This document shows, piece by piece, positions 49,545-58,754 of a stretch of 64,000 nucleotides of DNA (within the stretch, counting starts at the first letter, position 1; each line of letters opens with the position of its first letter). Below the pieces are notes generated by a model that searched no databases, had not been told where the DNA came from, and worked only from the letters and a program-made list of their open reading frames with translations. Source of the DNA: Streptomyces guryensis (GTDB lineage Bacteria > Actinomycetota > Actinomycetes > Streptomycetales > Streptomycetaceae). Position numbers and translations under genes: made by a program. Where the stretch lies: assembly GCF_021261325.1 (NCBI RefSeq), contig NZ_JAJSBI010000027.1, positions 1 to 64,000 of the forward strand, read 5' to 3'.

Positions 49545-51632
49545 ATGGTTGATCGGGGCGTGAGCGCCCTGTCTCTCCCGGACGCCTGGCCCGCCCACCC
49601 GGATCCGATCCTGGCGCTCAACCGCATGGGCAGCTTCGACTGGGACCTGGACACCGGTCTGTTCCACATGGACGCCCAGGCCCACGAGGTCTTCGACCTG
49701 CGCCCCGACGAATACGACGACCACCCCGAGACGCTCGCCGTCCGGGTCCCCAGGCCCGAGGCCTACCGGCTCGACGGCCTGGTCGCCCAGGCCCTGAAGG
49801 ACGGCAGCGAGAACTACGGCGCCTACTTCCGCATCCGCCGCCGCGACGGCACCCTGCGCTGGACCCACACCCAGGGCTACATCCGGCGCGACGAGACGGG
49901 CCGCCCGCGCCGGATCATCGGCATCGTCCGGGACGCGACCCAGGAGCTGAGCGAGAGCCAGGACCGCCGCGAGGAGGCCGCCGAGGACGCGGCGCGGCGC
50001 GAGCAGACCAACGTCGTCCAGCTCACCACGGCCGCTCTCGCGCACGCCCGCACCGTCCAGGACGTCATCGACGTCCTCAAGGACACCCACGGCCTCACCC
50101 ACCTCGGCGCCACCAGCCTGGTCGTGGGCCTGGTCGAGGCCGGCCGCATCCGGCTGATAGCGGAGGGCCCCGCGGGGAGCTTCGTCCCCGGCACCGACGT
50201 CACCCGCATCGACGAGCCGTACCCCATGAGTGAGGTGGTGCGGACCCTCACGCCCCGCTTCATCGAGTCGCCGGAGGAGTTCGCCCAGGGCTATCCCCTG
50301 CTGTGGCCGCACCTCACCGGCCTGAACATCACGGCGGCCGCCTATCTGCCCCTGATCGTCCAGGCCCGGCCGATCGGCGCCATGGGCCTGCTCTACAGCG
50401 ACCGGCGCGGCTTCTCGCCCGAGGAGCGCAACGTCCTGCTCGCCCTGGGCAGCAGCATCGCGCAGAGCATGCAGCGCGCCATGTTCTACGAGCAGGAGAA
50501 GGACCTCGCAACCGGCCTCCAGCAGGCCATGCTGCCGCGCACCATCCCCAGCGTCCGCGGCGCCGACGTCGCCGTCCGCTACCGCTCCGGCTCCGCCGCG
50601 GGCTCCCTGGGCCGGGACATCGGGGGCGACTGGTACGACCTGATCCCGCTGCCCGGCGGCCGGGTCGGCGCCGTCATCGGAGACGTCCAGGGCCATGACA
50701 CGCACGCGGCCGCCGTCATGGGCCAGCTGCGCATCGTGCTGCGCGCCTACGCCGCCGAGGGCCACACCCCCGCCACCGTCATGGCCCGAGCCTCCGTCTT
50801 CCTGCGCGAACTCGACACCGACCGGTTCGCGACCTGCCTGTACGCGGAGGCCGACCTGGCCACCGGAGTGGTCCAGGTGGTCCGTGCCGGTCACATCGAC
50901 CCGCTGATCCGGGACGCCGACGGCAGCTGCCGCCGGGTCTCCCTGCCCGGCGGACTGCCGCTCGGTCTGTCCGCCGAGTTCGGGCGCCTGGAGTACCCGG
51001 TCGGCACCCTCGAACTCGACCCCGGCAACACCCTCCTGCTGTGCACCGACGGCCTCGTCGAACAGCCCGGCGCCGACCTCGACGACGGCATGCGCACCCT
51101 CACCGCCCTCATCACCAGCGGCCCGGACGACGTACGGGACCTCGCGGACTGTCTCATCTCCGTGGCCGAGGAACGCGGCGGCGACGACGACGTCGCCCTG
51201 CTCCTGCTGCGCCGCCGCGGCCTGGACGCCCAGCGGACCGGCGGCCGGCTCCAGCAGCACGTGTCCCCGGGCGACCCGGAGGCCCTCACCGAGGCCCGGC
51301 ACATGATCCGGGCCGCGGTCCGTGCCTGGGGCGCCAAGGAGCGCGCCGACGAGATCGAGCTGGTCGCCGACGAGATGATCACCAATGCGCTGATGCACAC
51401 CGAAGGCTCCGCGATCGTCACCCTCCGGGTCCTCGGCGGCAGCGAGCGCCGGCTGCGCGTCGAGGTCGACGACTCCTCCAGCGCCCTCCCGCGCCGCCGC
51501 GAGGCGGGGGAGTCGGGGGTCTCCGGGCGGGGCCTGCTCCTGGTCGACCTGCTCACGGACGTGTGGGGCGTGGAGGCCCGCGGCGGCGGCAAGTGCGTGT
51601 GGTGCGAGTTCGTGGTCCCGGACCGCGACTGA
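49545..51632 (+). CDS. PAS-GAF-SpoIIE phosphatase with C-terminal ATP-binding domain
   Basis: A 695-residue signalling protein. The order is a PAS domain (NRMGSFDWDLDTGLFHMD to GIVRDATQEL), a GAF domain (LTTAALAHARTVQDVIDVLK), a PP2C-type SpoIIE phosphatase (LGRDIGGDWYDLIPLPGG, VIGDVQGHDTHAAAVMGQL, EERGGDDDVALLLL) and an HATPase domain (ELVADEMITNALMHTEG, GVSGRGLLLVDLL). It would combine dephosphorylation of an anti-anti-sigma factor and kinase or anti-sigma activity. ATG preceded by AAGGTGG. No partner genes are next to it. Confidence 0.95.
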   Translation: MVDRGVSALSLPDAWPAHPDPILALNRMGSFDWDLDTGLFHMDAQAHEVFDLRPDEYDDHPETLAVRVPRPEAYRLDGLVAQALKDGSENYGAYFRIRRRDGTLRWTHTQGYIRRDETGRPRRIIGIVRDATQELSESQDRREEAAEDAARREQTNVVQLTTAALAHARTVQDVIDVLKDTHGLTHLGATSLVVGLVEAGRIRLIAEGPAGSFVPGTDVTRIDEPYPMSEVVRTLTPRFIESPEEFAQGYPLLWPHLTGLNITAAAYLPLIVQARPIGAMGLLYSDRRGFSPEERNVLLALGSSIAQSMQRAMFYEQEKDLATGLQQAMLPRTIPSVRGADVAVRYRSGSAAGSLGRDIGGDWYDLIPLPGGRVGAVIGDVQGHDTHAAAVMGQLRIVLRAYAAEGHTPATVMARASVFLRELDTDRFATCLYAEADLATGVVQVVRAGHIDPLIRDADGSCRRVSLPGGLPLGLSAEFGRLEYPVGTLELDPGNTLLLCTDGLVEQPGADLDDGMRTLTALITSGPDDVRDLADCLISVAEERGGDDDVALLLLRRRGLDAQRTGGRLQQHVSPGDPEALTEARHMIRAAVRAWGAKERADEIELVADEMITNALMHTEGSAIVTLRVLGGSERRLRVEVDDSSSALPRRREAGESGVSGRGLLLVDLLTDVWGVEARGGGKCVWCEFVVPDRD

Positions 51633-51688
51633 GCCCGCCACGGCTGCTCCCGCCCGCCGCTGTCGTAGCCGGGTGGCACTCTGGACGT

Positions 51689-52552
51689 ATGCCGGAACTC
51701 CCCGAGGTCGAAGCGCTCAAGGACTTCCTCACCGAGCACCTGGTCGGTCACGAGATCGTGCGGGTGCTGCCCGTCGCGATCAGCGTCCTCAAGACGTACG
51801 ACCCTGCACCCACCGCCGTCGAGGGCCGCGAGGTCACCGCCGTGCACCGGCACGGGAAGTTCCTCGACCTGGAGACGGACGGCGGCCCGCACTTCGTCAC
51901 CCACCTGGCCCGCGCGGGCTGGCTGCACTGGAAGGACCGGCTCCCGGACGGCCCGCCCCGCCCCGGCAAGGGCCCCCTCGCCCTGCGCGTGGCCCTGGAG
52001 ACCGGCGCGGGCTTCGACCTCACCGAGGCGGGCACCCAGAAACGCCTCGCCGTCTACGTCGTCCACGACGCCCAGGAGATCCCGGGCGTCGCCCGCCTCG
52101 GCCCCGACCCGCTGGCCGACGACTTCGACGAGAGCCGCCTTGCCGCCCTCCTCGGCCCCGAGCGCCGCCAGCTCAAGGGCGCCCTGCGCGACCAGAGCCT
52201 GATCGCCGGCGTGGGCAACGCCTACAGCGACGAGATCCTGCACGCGGCGAAGATGTCCCCGTTCAAGCTCGCCGCGACCCTCACCCCCGAGGACACCGCA
52301 CGTCTCTACGAGGCCCTGCGTACCACGCTCACCGAGGCGGTCGAGCGCTCCCGAGGGGTGGCGGCCGGCCGTCTGAAGGCGGAGAAGAAGAGCGGTCTGC
52401 GCGTCCACGGCCGCACCGGCGAGCCCTGCCCGGTGTGCGGCGACACGATTCGCGAGGTCTCCTTCAGCGACTCCTCGCTCCAGTACTGCCCGACCTGCCA
52501 GACGGGCGGCAAGCCGCTCGCGGACCGGAGGATGTCGCGGCTGCTCAAGTAG
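51689..52552 (+). CDS. Fpg/Nei family DNA glycosylase
   Basis: A 287-residue base-excision repair enzyme. The catalytic N-terminus MPELPEVEAL (Pro2, Glu3) and the helix-two-turn-helix region LKGALRDQSLIAGVGNAYSD, then DEILHAAKMSP, are intact. The zinc finger CPVCGDTIREVSFSD ... YCPTCQTGG is at the C-terminus. It removes oxidised or ring-opened purines. There is no clear ribosome site; CTGGACGT just before the ATG suggests a leaderless start. The kinase gene converges on it, 18 bases away. Confidence 0.95.
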   Translation: MPELPEVEALKDFLTEHLVGHEIVRVLPVAISVLKTYDPAPTAVEGREVTAVHRHGKFLDLETDGGPHFVTHLARAGWLHWKDRLPDGPPRPGKGPLALRVALETGAGFDLTEAGTQKRLAVYVVHDAQEIPGVARLGPDPLADDFDESRLAALLGPERRQLKGALRDQSLIAGVGNAYSDEILHAAKMSPFKLAATLTPEDTARLYEALRTTLTEAVERSRGVAAGRLKAEKKSGLRVHGRTGEPCPVCGDTIREVSFSDSSLQYCPTCQTGGKPLADRRMSRLLK

Positions 52553-52570
52553 CCGGTCGGCTCGGTCGGC

Positions 52571-53893
52571 CTACCCCTTCCGGCCCTTCGTCTTGTCCTT
52601 GCCGCGCCTGTCCTTCCCGCCGTGCTGCCCGTCCTTGTGCTTCTTCGGCTTCGGCGGAGCCGACCTGGCGGAGGGGACGGCGGACGGCGGCGCGCCGCGG
52701 GCAGTGGCGGTGTCGCTCGCGGGCGGGGTGGTGACGTCCGTCGGCGTCGAGGCAGCTGTCCGGGTCGGCGACGACCTCGGCGGGACGGTCGGGGCAGGGG
52801 TGTCGCCGCCGGAGTTCAGCGCGGCCCCGAGGGCCGTGGCCGCGGCGAACAGGGCGACGGCCGCGCCCCCCAGCAGGGCCTTGGATGCCCGTCGCCGGCG
52901 GTTGCGGGGGCGGGAATGCGCTGCGGGGGCGCCGGTTCGGGGCGGTGGTGGAGAGGGTGCGGAGGGCGGCGCGGGGATGAGGGCCCTGCCGTCCGGTCCC
53001 GGAGGTTCCGCCGGGTCCAGCGGTTCCGTCGGTTCTGTCAGCTCTGCCGGTTCGGCCGGGGCCCGGCTCCATTCCTGCGCGCCAAGCCACTCGGCCGCTT
53101 CCTCCGCGCTCGGCCGCTGCGCGGGCTCCTTGGCCAGCAGGCGCAGCACATAGTCCGAGAGCTGCCGGGGTGTGCCGGCGTTCAACCGGTGGGGCGGCGG
53201 TGGGGCGGTGTCCACGTGCTGTTGCACCACGGCGAGCGAGGTCGCGCCCCTGAACGGCGGGTGGCCGGTGAGCAGTTCGTACAGCACGCAGCCGAGCGAG
53301 TAGACGTCGGAGGCAGGCTGCGCGTCCCGCCCCAGGGCCCGCTCGGGGGCCAGGTAGTCGGCGGTGCCGAGGATCTTCCCACCGGCGGTCGCGGTGCCGG
53401 TGCTGTCGTCGGTGAAACGGGCGATCCCGAAGTCCGTGATCTTCACGGTGCGGCAGGTGGTCAGCATGATGTTGGCGGGCTTGATGTCCCGGTGGATCAC
53501 GCCCTGGCGGTGTGCGGCGGACAGGCCCCGCGCCACCTGCGTGGCGATGGCGGCCGCTTCCCGTGGTGCCAGGCTCCCGCGCTGCGACCTCTCCCGCGCG
53601 AGGGTCCAGCCGTTCACGAGTTCCATCACCAGATGCAGCCGGCCGTGATCGGAGCCGAAGTCGTACACGCCCACCACATGCGGATGGTTGAGCCGGGCCG
53701 TGGTCTGCGCCTCCATGCGGAACCGCTCGATGTCTGTGGTGTCCTCCGCCTTCAGCAGCTTGATCGCCACCGGCCGGCCCAGGACCTGGTCGGCCGCGCG
53801 CCACACCTCGCCCATCGCGCCGCTTCCCAGCAGTACTTCCAGCTGATAGCGGTCCGCCAGCAGCACGTGCACACCCATCCCGGATTCCGACAT
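52571..53893 (-). CDS. Ser/Thr protein kinase, membrane-anchored
   Basis: A PknB-like kinase of about 440 residues. The P-loop is LLGSGAMGEVWRA, the ATP Lys is in PVAIKLLK, the catalytic loop is VIHRDIKPANIML, with DFGIARF and LGTADYLAPERA following. A Pro-rich linker leads to a membrane helix (LLGGAAVALFAAATALGAAL) and a Thr/Pro/Ser-rich extracellular segment that ends in a very basic Lys-rich tail (PKKHKDGQHGGKDRRGKDK). Starts at 53932 (GTG) and 53878 are alternatives. It is directly downstream of the anti-sigma gene. Confidence 0.92.
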   Translation of the reverse strand: MSESGMGVHVLLADRYQLEVLLGSGAMGEVWRAADQVLGRPVAIKLLKAEDTTDIERFRMEAQTTARLNHPHVVGVYDFGSDHGRLHLVMELVNGWTLARERSQRGSLAPREAAAIATQVARGLSAAHRQGVIHRDIKPANIMLTTCRTVKITDFGIARFTDDSTGTATAGGKILGTADYLAPERALGRDAQPASDVYSLGCVLYELLTGHPPFRGATSLAVVQQHVDTAPPPPHRLNAGTPRQLSDYVLRLLAKEPAQRPSAEEAAEWLGAQEWSRAPAEPAELTEPTEPLDPAEPPGPDGRALIPAPPSAPSPPPPRTGAPAAHSRPRNRRRRASKALLGGAAVALFAAATALGAALNSGGDTPAPTVPPRSSPTRTAASTPTDVTTPPASDTATARGAPPSAVPSARSAPPKPKKHKDGQHGGKDRRGKDKTKGRKG

Positions 53894-53962
53894 CACCAGT
53901 GCGTACAGCGCAGCGTCGGGCGGGGGTGTCACACCGGGCGGTGAGGCGTTGCGGCGGTGGTG

Positions 53963-54619
53963 CTAGCGGGGCTGGAGCGTGACGAGATGCTCCCCGTCCG
54001 ACGTGCGGAGCTCGTAGCGGGCGATCTCGCCGGTGTGCATGGAGGAGCTGCCCTGCATCGTGATCGGGCGGGCGTCGTGGCTGGGGACGGTCCAGCTGGT
54101 CAGGACCTGCTCGGAGCCGTCGCGGCCGAAGGCGATCAGACGACAGGGGCGCGGGCCCGCGCCGTCCTTCACCTCGAGTTTGATCTGGCTGCCCGAATAC
54201 TCGTCCTGGGTGGTCACCTGCGCCCACACGCCCGACTTCGCGTCGGTCGCCGCGACCCGGACGGTTCCCGCGCTGCCGCCGTCGGCCGCCAGCATCGCGA
54301 TTCCCGGCCCGGCCACCCCGATCGCCAGGGACGCGGCGACGGCGTAGAGGAAGCGCCGCCGGCCGGCCCGGTGCCGGGCCGCCACCGCCCCGAGCAGCCG
54401 GTCGAGCAACTGTGGGCCGGGCCGGGACATGGGGCTCACGAACCGTGGCGTCGCCCGGCGGTACAGCATCATCTGCCGGGTGATGGGCCCGAATTCGGTC
54501 ACGTGAGCGGCGCAGCGCGCGCACTCCATGAGGTGGTCCTCGAAGCGGAAGGCGTCCGCCTCGTCCAGCACGCCGAGCGCGTACGCGGCGACGTCGCGAT
54601 GCCTCTCCTGGGACCTCAT
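53963..54619 (-). CDS. Zinc-finger anti-sigma factor (ZAS type)
   Basis: A 218-residue membrane protein. The N-terminal HRDVAAYALGVLDEADAFRF, HLMECARCAAHV segment has the H-x3-C-x2-C zinc motif of ZAS anti-sigma factors that hold ECF sigma factors. A membrane helix (FLYAVAASLAIGVAGPGIAML) is followed by an extracellular domain of about 110 residues, likely the sensor. It is on the same strand as the ECF sigma gene upstream, its probable partner, with an unknown gene between. Confidence 0.9.
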   Translation of the reverse strand: MRSQERHRDVAAYALGVLDEADAFRFEDHLMECARCAAHVTEFGPITRQMMLYRRATPRFVSPMSRPGPQLLDRLLGAVAARHRAGRRRFLYAVAASLAIGVAGPGIAMLAADGGSAGTVRVAATDAKSGVWAQVTTQDEYSGSQIKLEVKDGAGPRPCRLIAFGRDGSEQVLTSWTVPSHDARPITMQGSSSMHTGEIARYELRTSDGEHLVTLQPR

Positions 54620-54770
54620 GCCGAATCCTCGTGCCGTTGGGTGCGGGTGGGGTTACTCCTTGCTCCCACCGGTACGCACCAGACAGTCGAATCACTCAAG
54701 GCGTACGGAGAATCGCAACCAAGGGATTCGGAGCCGCCCGGCCCGCGGATTGGTCCAAATCAAATCGAGT

Positions 54771-55286
54771 TCAAAAAAGGTGGATGGCGAGGTGGCCCAG
54801 GGGCAGACCCAGTTGCCACGCCTTCGTCCACACCTTCGGACCCTCGTCCTCGCCGACCACCCCCGCGCCGCCCGGCACCGCGTTCAGGTCGGGCGCGAGC
54901 AGCTCGGTCTCCTCCAGCCAGCGCCAGGCCGCCCGTGCCAGCTCCAAGTCCGGAGCGGGGCCGCCGGATCCGGCCGACTCGGCGGCCAGCTTCGCCATCC
55001 GCTCGCGCACCCAGTCCTGCCACGGCTGGTCGTATGCCGTCAGCGACAGCCAAGTCTCCAACTGGGAGACCACCCGGATGCCCGGGAGCTCGCCGTCCGT
55101 GTCCGAGAGGAAGACGGTCAGCGCCAGGGCGTCGCGCCCGGCGCGGAACTCGAAGGACGTAGGCGGCATCAGGTCGCCCGTCCGCAGCAGCTCGTCGGCG
55201 ATGTACTCGGCGTACAGCCACGCCATGGGGACGACCAGCTCACCGCCGCCGGTGCCGTCCGTGCTCTCTTGACCTCTGTGCAGCAT
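54771..55286 (-). CDS. Conserved protein of unknown function between sigma and anti-sigma genes
   Basis: A 171-residue, mostly helical and acidic soluble protein. Landmarks are PMAWLYAEYIADELLRTGDL, FEFRAGRDALALTVFLSDTDGE, YDQPWQDWVRERMAKLA and VWTKAWQLGLPLGHLAIHLF. I cannot assign a family; similar proteins seem to occur with ECF sigma genes. GAGGAGGGCAGGAAGGG precedes the ATG. The order sigma, this gene, anti-sigma, kinase suggests a shared signalling unit. Confidence 0.6.
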   Translation of the reverse strand: MLHRGQESTDGTGGGELVVPMAWLYAEYIADELLRTGDLMPPTSFEFRAGRDALALTVFLSDTDGELPGIRVVSQLETWLSLTAYDQPWQDWVRERMAKLAAESAGSGGPAPDLELARAAWRWLEETELLAPDLNAVPGGAGVVGEDEGPKVWTKAWQLGLPLGHLAIHLF

Positions 55287-55439
55287 CCCTTCCTGCCCTC
55301 CTCCGGTGCGTGCGCGTCGCCCGACTCCGGGCCCCTGTGGGCCCCAAGCCCCCAGTCCGGAACACGGATGAGGACAGCTGATTGCTCAACCGGGGTCCTC
55401 AGCAAGGCGCTTTACGGAGGTTTGACTCAGCCGTCGGTT

Positions 55440-55985
55440 TCACCGCAGGTCGGCTGCATATCCGGGAAGCACCCGGCGCAGGGCGCGCAGCGCGTAGTAC
55501 GCGCGGGACTTCACCGTACCGGGCGGGATTCCCAGGGTTTCGGCTGCTTCCGCCACACTTGCCCCCTGGAAGTACACGAGCACCAGGACTTCACGGTGCT
55601 CCGGAGTGAGTGTCTTCACAGCCTCGCGGACGTCGAGGGCGGCGGCGGCCCGCTCGGCGTGGTCGCCGATCACCCGCGCGTTCTCCAGGATCGCGTCCCC
55701 GACCTCGGGCGGCCGCGCCTGCCGGGCCCGCCGCGCGTCGATGGCGAGCCGCCGTCCCACGGTCATGAGCCATGGCCGTACGGAGTCGAAGTCGTCGGCG
55801 CGCAGCGCCTCGGGGTGCTGCCAGGCACGCACGAGGGTCTCCTGCACCAGGTCCTCGGCGCGCTGCCGGTCGCCGTCGGAGAGCCTTAGCAGGAGCGCGA
55901 AGAGGGGGCGGCCGTGCTCGCGCTGCAGCGCGGCGAGCTCGTGGTCGGCGGTCGTCGCGTTCGTGAGGGTGGTCCCGGCCGTCAT
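55440..55985 (-). CDS. ECF RNA polymerase sigma factor
   Basis: A 181-residue ECF sigma factor. Region 2 includes LFALLLRLSDGDRQRAEDLVQETLVRAWQHPE and RPWLMTVGRRLAIDARRARQ. Region 4 shows VREAVKTLTPEHREVLVLVYFQGASVAEAAETLGIPPGTVKSRAYYALRALR-type spacing. It is expected to be held by the ZAS anti-sigma factor encoded two genes downstream. The 234-base divergent space to the CapA gene includes an AT-rich segment at 56185-56205 that could hold a promoter. Confidence 0.95.
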   Translation of the reverse strand: MTAGTTLTNATTADHELAALQREHGRPLFALLLRLSDGDRQRAEDLVQETLVRAWQHPEALRADDFDSVRPWLMTVGRRLAIDARRARQARPPEVGDAILENARVIGDHAERAAAALDVREAVKTLTPEHREVLVLVYFQGASVAEAAETLGIPPGTVKSRAYYALRALRRVLPGYAADLR

Positions 55986-56219
55986 GGCCGTATGGCATCG
56001 CAGGGTGCCGCCTCGGGACAGGGTCCGTGCCGGGATCTGCGGCGGACGGTCGATCGCGTCGACGAACGGTACGACGAACGGTCCCGCGCGCCCCGCGAGC
56101 CTCCCCGGGGCGCTCGTTCGCCGGCACCGGACGGGCTAATCGGCATGGCGCGGTTGTTTGGGCGCGCACTCAGGTTCGTACCTATTTATGCGTAAATCTG
56201 ACAACAGTGGGGTGAGCTG

Positions 56220-57374
56220 ATGATTGCACGGAGACGACAGGTTGCCCTGGCCCTGATGGCCATGCTGACCGCGGGAGCGGCCTGCCAGGCCCAGCATCAG
56301 CACGCGTCCACGCGCGCCGGACAGCCGGGGGCCCCGGCCGAGGCCCGTACGTTCACGCTGGTCGCCTCCGGTGACGTCATCCCGCACGCCTCGATCATCG
56401 ACCGTGCCCGCTTCGACGGCGGCGGCGCCGGATACGACTTCCGGCCGATGTTCTCCGGCATCGGCCCCGTCGTCTCCCGCGCCGACCTGGCGCTGTGTCA
56501 CATGGGTACCGTCTACGGGGCGAACGGCGCCTACAGCGGCCACCCCCCGTTCAAGTCGCCGCCCGAGATCGCCCGGGGCCTGGCCGCCACCGGTTACGAC
56601 AGCTGCTCCACCGCCTCGGACCACAGCCTCGACGACGGCGCCGACGGTGTCCGCCGCACCCTCGACGCCCTCGACGGCGCGGGCGTACGGCATGCCGGTT
56701 CGGCACGCACCGAGGCCGAGGCGCGCACCGTCACGATCCTGCGTGCGGGCCCCGCCCGGGTGGCCCACCTCGCCTACACCTTCGACACCAACGGCATCCC
56801 GCTGCCCCAGGGCGAGCCGTGGGCCGTCAGCCTCCTGAACGGGAACAGGATCATCGAGGACGCCCGGGCGGCCCGGCGGGCGGGCGCCGACGTGGTCGTC
56901 GTCTCCGTGCACTGGGGCACCGAATGGCAGGACGCGCCCGACCGGCAGCAGCTCGCCCTGGCCCGGCAGCTCACGGCCTCCCGCGCCGGCGGCCGCCCCG
57001 ACGTCGACCTCATCCTCGGCACCCGTGCCCATGTCCCGCAGGCGTACGAGAAGGTCAACGGCACCTGGGTCGTCTACGGCCTGGGTGACCAGATCGCCGG
57101 CGAGATGAACAACAAGGAGGGGGTCCAGGACCCGCGCGGCAACCAGTCCACCCTCGGTCGCTTCACCTTCACCCGGCCCGACCGTCCGGGCGGCCGCTGG
57201 CTGGTCACCAAGGCGGAATTCGTCCCGCTGATGTTCGACGTCGACGCCGGGCGGGCGGTGAACCTCAACCAGGCCATCGCCCAGGGCGCCGAGGTGAAGG
57301 CCGTGCGCGACGCGATCCGCAACGTGGTGCTGAGCCGGGGAGCGGCGAAGGACGGGCTGACCATGGGGCAGTAG
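56220..57374 (+). CDS. CapA-family (poly-gamma-glutamate synthesis type) protein
   Basis: A 384-residue exported protein of the CapA metallophosphoesterase-like family, of which CapA/PgsA takes part in poly-gamma-glutamate capsule synthesis. A signal sequence with LTAGAAC, a possible lipobox, begins it. FTLVASGDVIPHAS, VVVSVHWGTEWQDAP and LILGTRAHVPQAYEKVNGTWVVY are recognisable. The usual NLE and NNH motifs are altered to ALCHMGT and TASDHSLDDG, with His retained in DHSLD. No other capsule gene is near. The role is uncertain. Confidence 0.85.
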   Translation: MIARRRQVALALMAMLTAGAACQAQHQHASTRAGQPGAPAEARTFTLVASGDVIPHASIIDRARFDGGGAGYDFRPMFSGIGPVVSRADLALCHMGTVYGANGAYSGHPPFKSPPEIARGLAATGYDSCSTASDHSLDDGADGVRRTLDALDGAGVRHAGSARTEAEARTVTILRAGPARVAHLAYTFDTNGIPLPQGEPWAVSLLNGNRIIEDARAARRAGADVVVVSVHWGTEWQDAPDRQQLALARQLTASRAGGRPDVDLILGTRAHVPQAYEKVNGTWVVYGLGDQIAGEMNNKEGVQDPRGNQSTLGRFTFTRPDRPGGRWLVTKAEFVPLMFDVDAGRAVNLNQAIAQGAEVKAVRDAIRNVVLSRGAAKDGLTMGQ

Positions 57375-57375
57375 G

Positions 57376-57849
57376 TCAGTCCATGTCCACCTGGTCGAAG
57401 GTCTTCAGGATCTCCGTCAACACCCGTACGCACGCCCGGACTTCGGCGTCGGTCAGCTCGCCGCCCACCTGCCGGTTCAGGTAGTGCTCACGGCCCAGGA
57501 CGGCCGTGACGGTCGCCCGGCCCTCCTCCGTGAGCCGGATCAGGGACGACCGCTGGTGCGCGGGGTTGGGTGTGACCTCGACCCACCCCTGGGCCGCCGC
57601 GTCGTTGACCATGCGCTGCACGAACTGCCGGCTCAGGGCGAGGATCCGGCCCATCTGGGGCACCGTCAGGGGCCCGTGCTGCCGCAGCAGGTCCAGTACG
57701 GCGCGTACGCCGACGGAGACCCCCTCGACGGCCTCGCCCTGCTCGACCTTGCGCAGGGCGCGCCGGTACAGCGGGCCGACCAGGTCGAACACCTCGGTCA
57801 GGCGGTGGCCCAGCTCGTCGGGGGTGAGGGGCTTGTCGATGTCGTCCAC
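57376..57849 (-). CDS. MarR-family regulator
   Basis: A 157-residue winged-helix repressor, with LRQHGPLTVPQMGRILALS, RQFVQRMVNDAAAQGW and NPAHQRSSLIRLTEEGR as the DNA-binding region. It is divergent from an alpha/beta hydrolase gene, and two copies of a TGACA...TGTCA site lie in the 57-base gap. The arrangement is the standard one for MarR control of a neighbouring enzyme. Its stop faces CapA's with one base between. Confidence 0.93.
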   Translation of the reverse strand: MDDIDKPLTPDELGHRLTEVFDLVGPLYRRALRKVEQGEAVEGVSVGVRAVLDLLRQHGPLTVPQMGRILALSRQFVQRMVNDAAAQGWVEVTPNPAHQRSSLIRLTEEGRATVTAVLGREHYLNRQVGGELTDAEVRACVRVLTEILKTFDQVDMD

Positions 57850-57859
57850 CCGCCCATCA

Positions 57860-57876
57860 TGACATCCGGGTTGTCA
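57860..57876. promoter_or_regulatory. MarR operator, copy 1
   Basis: TGACATCCGGGTTGTCA is an inverted repeat with one mismatched pair, next to the MarR start codon. Its twin lies 31 bases further on, about three helical turns, so both would face the same side of the DNA. Confidence 0.7.
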
Positions 57877-57890
57877 AAACCCTCCGAAGA

Positions 57891-57907
57891 TGACACCTTG
57901 GTTGTCA
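57891..57907. promoter_or_regulatory. MarR operator, copy 2
   Basis: TGACACCTTGGTTGTCA repeats the pattern of the site at 57860 and its last base is the A of the hydrolase ATG. Binding here would cover the start site of transcription if that gene is leaderless. Confidence 0.7.
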
Positions 57908-58722
57908 TGAATGGTGCTTCGAACGTTCGCCTCTTCCCGTCCTCCGACGGTGACCTCGCCTACCTCGACACCGGCTCCGGTGATCTCGTCGTCCTCCTCC
58001 ACTCCGGGTACGTCGACCACCGCGTCTGGAACGACCAGATACCGGCCCTCGCCGCCCGGTACCGCGTGATCGCCCCCGACGTACGCGGCCACGGATCCTC
58101 CGCCAACGCCACCGAGCCGTTCCGCTGGGCCGACGACCTCGCCGGCCTGCTGCGCCACCTCGACGCGGGCCCCGCCGTCCTCGTCGGCCTCTCGATGGGC
58201 GGGGTGATCGCCACCGACACCGTGCTGGAGTACCCGGAGCTCGTCCGCGCGGTGGTCACCTGCGGCGCGGCGACGGGCGACTTCCAGTACACGGACGACT
58301 GGACCCGTCAGATCCAGGCCGAGTACGCCCGCACCCTGGGCGCCGGTGACATCGACGGCTGGCTCGATGTCTTCGTGCGGGTCGTGCCCGGCCCGTACCG
58401 CAGCGCCGACGACGTCGACCCGGACATCTCGCGCCGGTTGAAGGAGATGGCCTTCAACTCGATCTCGAAGCACACCCCCGGCGAGAAGGACTGGTTTGTG
58501 CGTGTGACCGACTCCTGGTTCCGCCTGCCGAAGATCGACGTCCCGGTGCTCGCCGTCAACGGCACCCTGGAGCCCCCGGAGTTGCTGGACGCGGCTGAAC
58601 GCCTCGCGCGCGCTGTCCCCGACGGGCGGGCGCGGACCGTCGAGGACACCGCCCACTACCTGAACATGGAGAAGCCGGAGGTCTTCGACGAGATCCTGCT
58701 GGAGTTCCTCGAAACTCTCTAG
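57907..58722 (+). CDS. Alpha/beta hydrolase
   Basis: A 271-residue alpha/beta hydrolase. The oxyanion segment is LLHSGYVDHRVW, the nucleophile Ser is in GLSMGGVI and the His in VEDTAHYLNMEKP. The expected acid lies near VLAVNGTLEPPELL, where the usual Asp is Thr-Leu-Glu, so Glu may serve. The substrate is unknown, and it may be an esterase or epoxide/enol-ether-type hydrolase. The ATG is part of a MarR operator and no ribosome site fits, so the mRNA may be leaderless. Confidence 0.85.
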   Translation: MNGASNVRLFPSSDGDLAYLDTGSGDLVVLLHSGYVDHRVWNDQIPALAARYRVIAPDVRGHGSSANATEPFRWADDLAGLLRHLDAGPAVLVGLSMGGVIATDTVLEYPELVRAVVTCGAATGDFQYTDDWTRQIQAEYARTLGAGDIDGWLDVFVRVVPGPYRSADDVDPDISRRLKEMAFNSISKHTPGEKDWFVRVTDSWFRLPKIDVPVLAVNGTLEPPELLDAAERLARAVPDGRARTVEDTAHYLNMEKPEVFDEILLEFLETL

Positions 58723-58754
58723 GCGTGCCGTCTCATGACAACGGTTCCTCGCGG

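Noticed and set aside
49329..51641. A 770-codon minus-strand open frame.
   Set aside because: It is a shadow of the phosphatase gene, whose domains are unmistakable on the plus strand.
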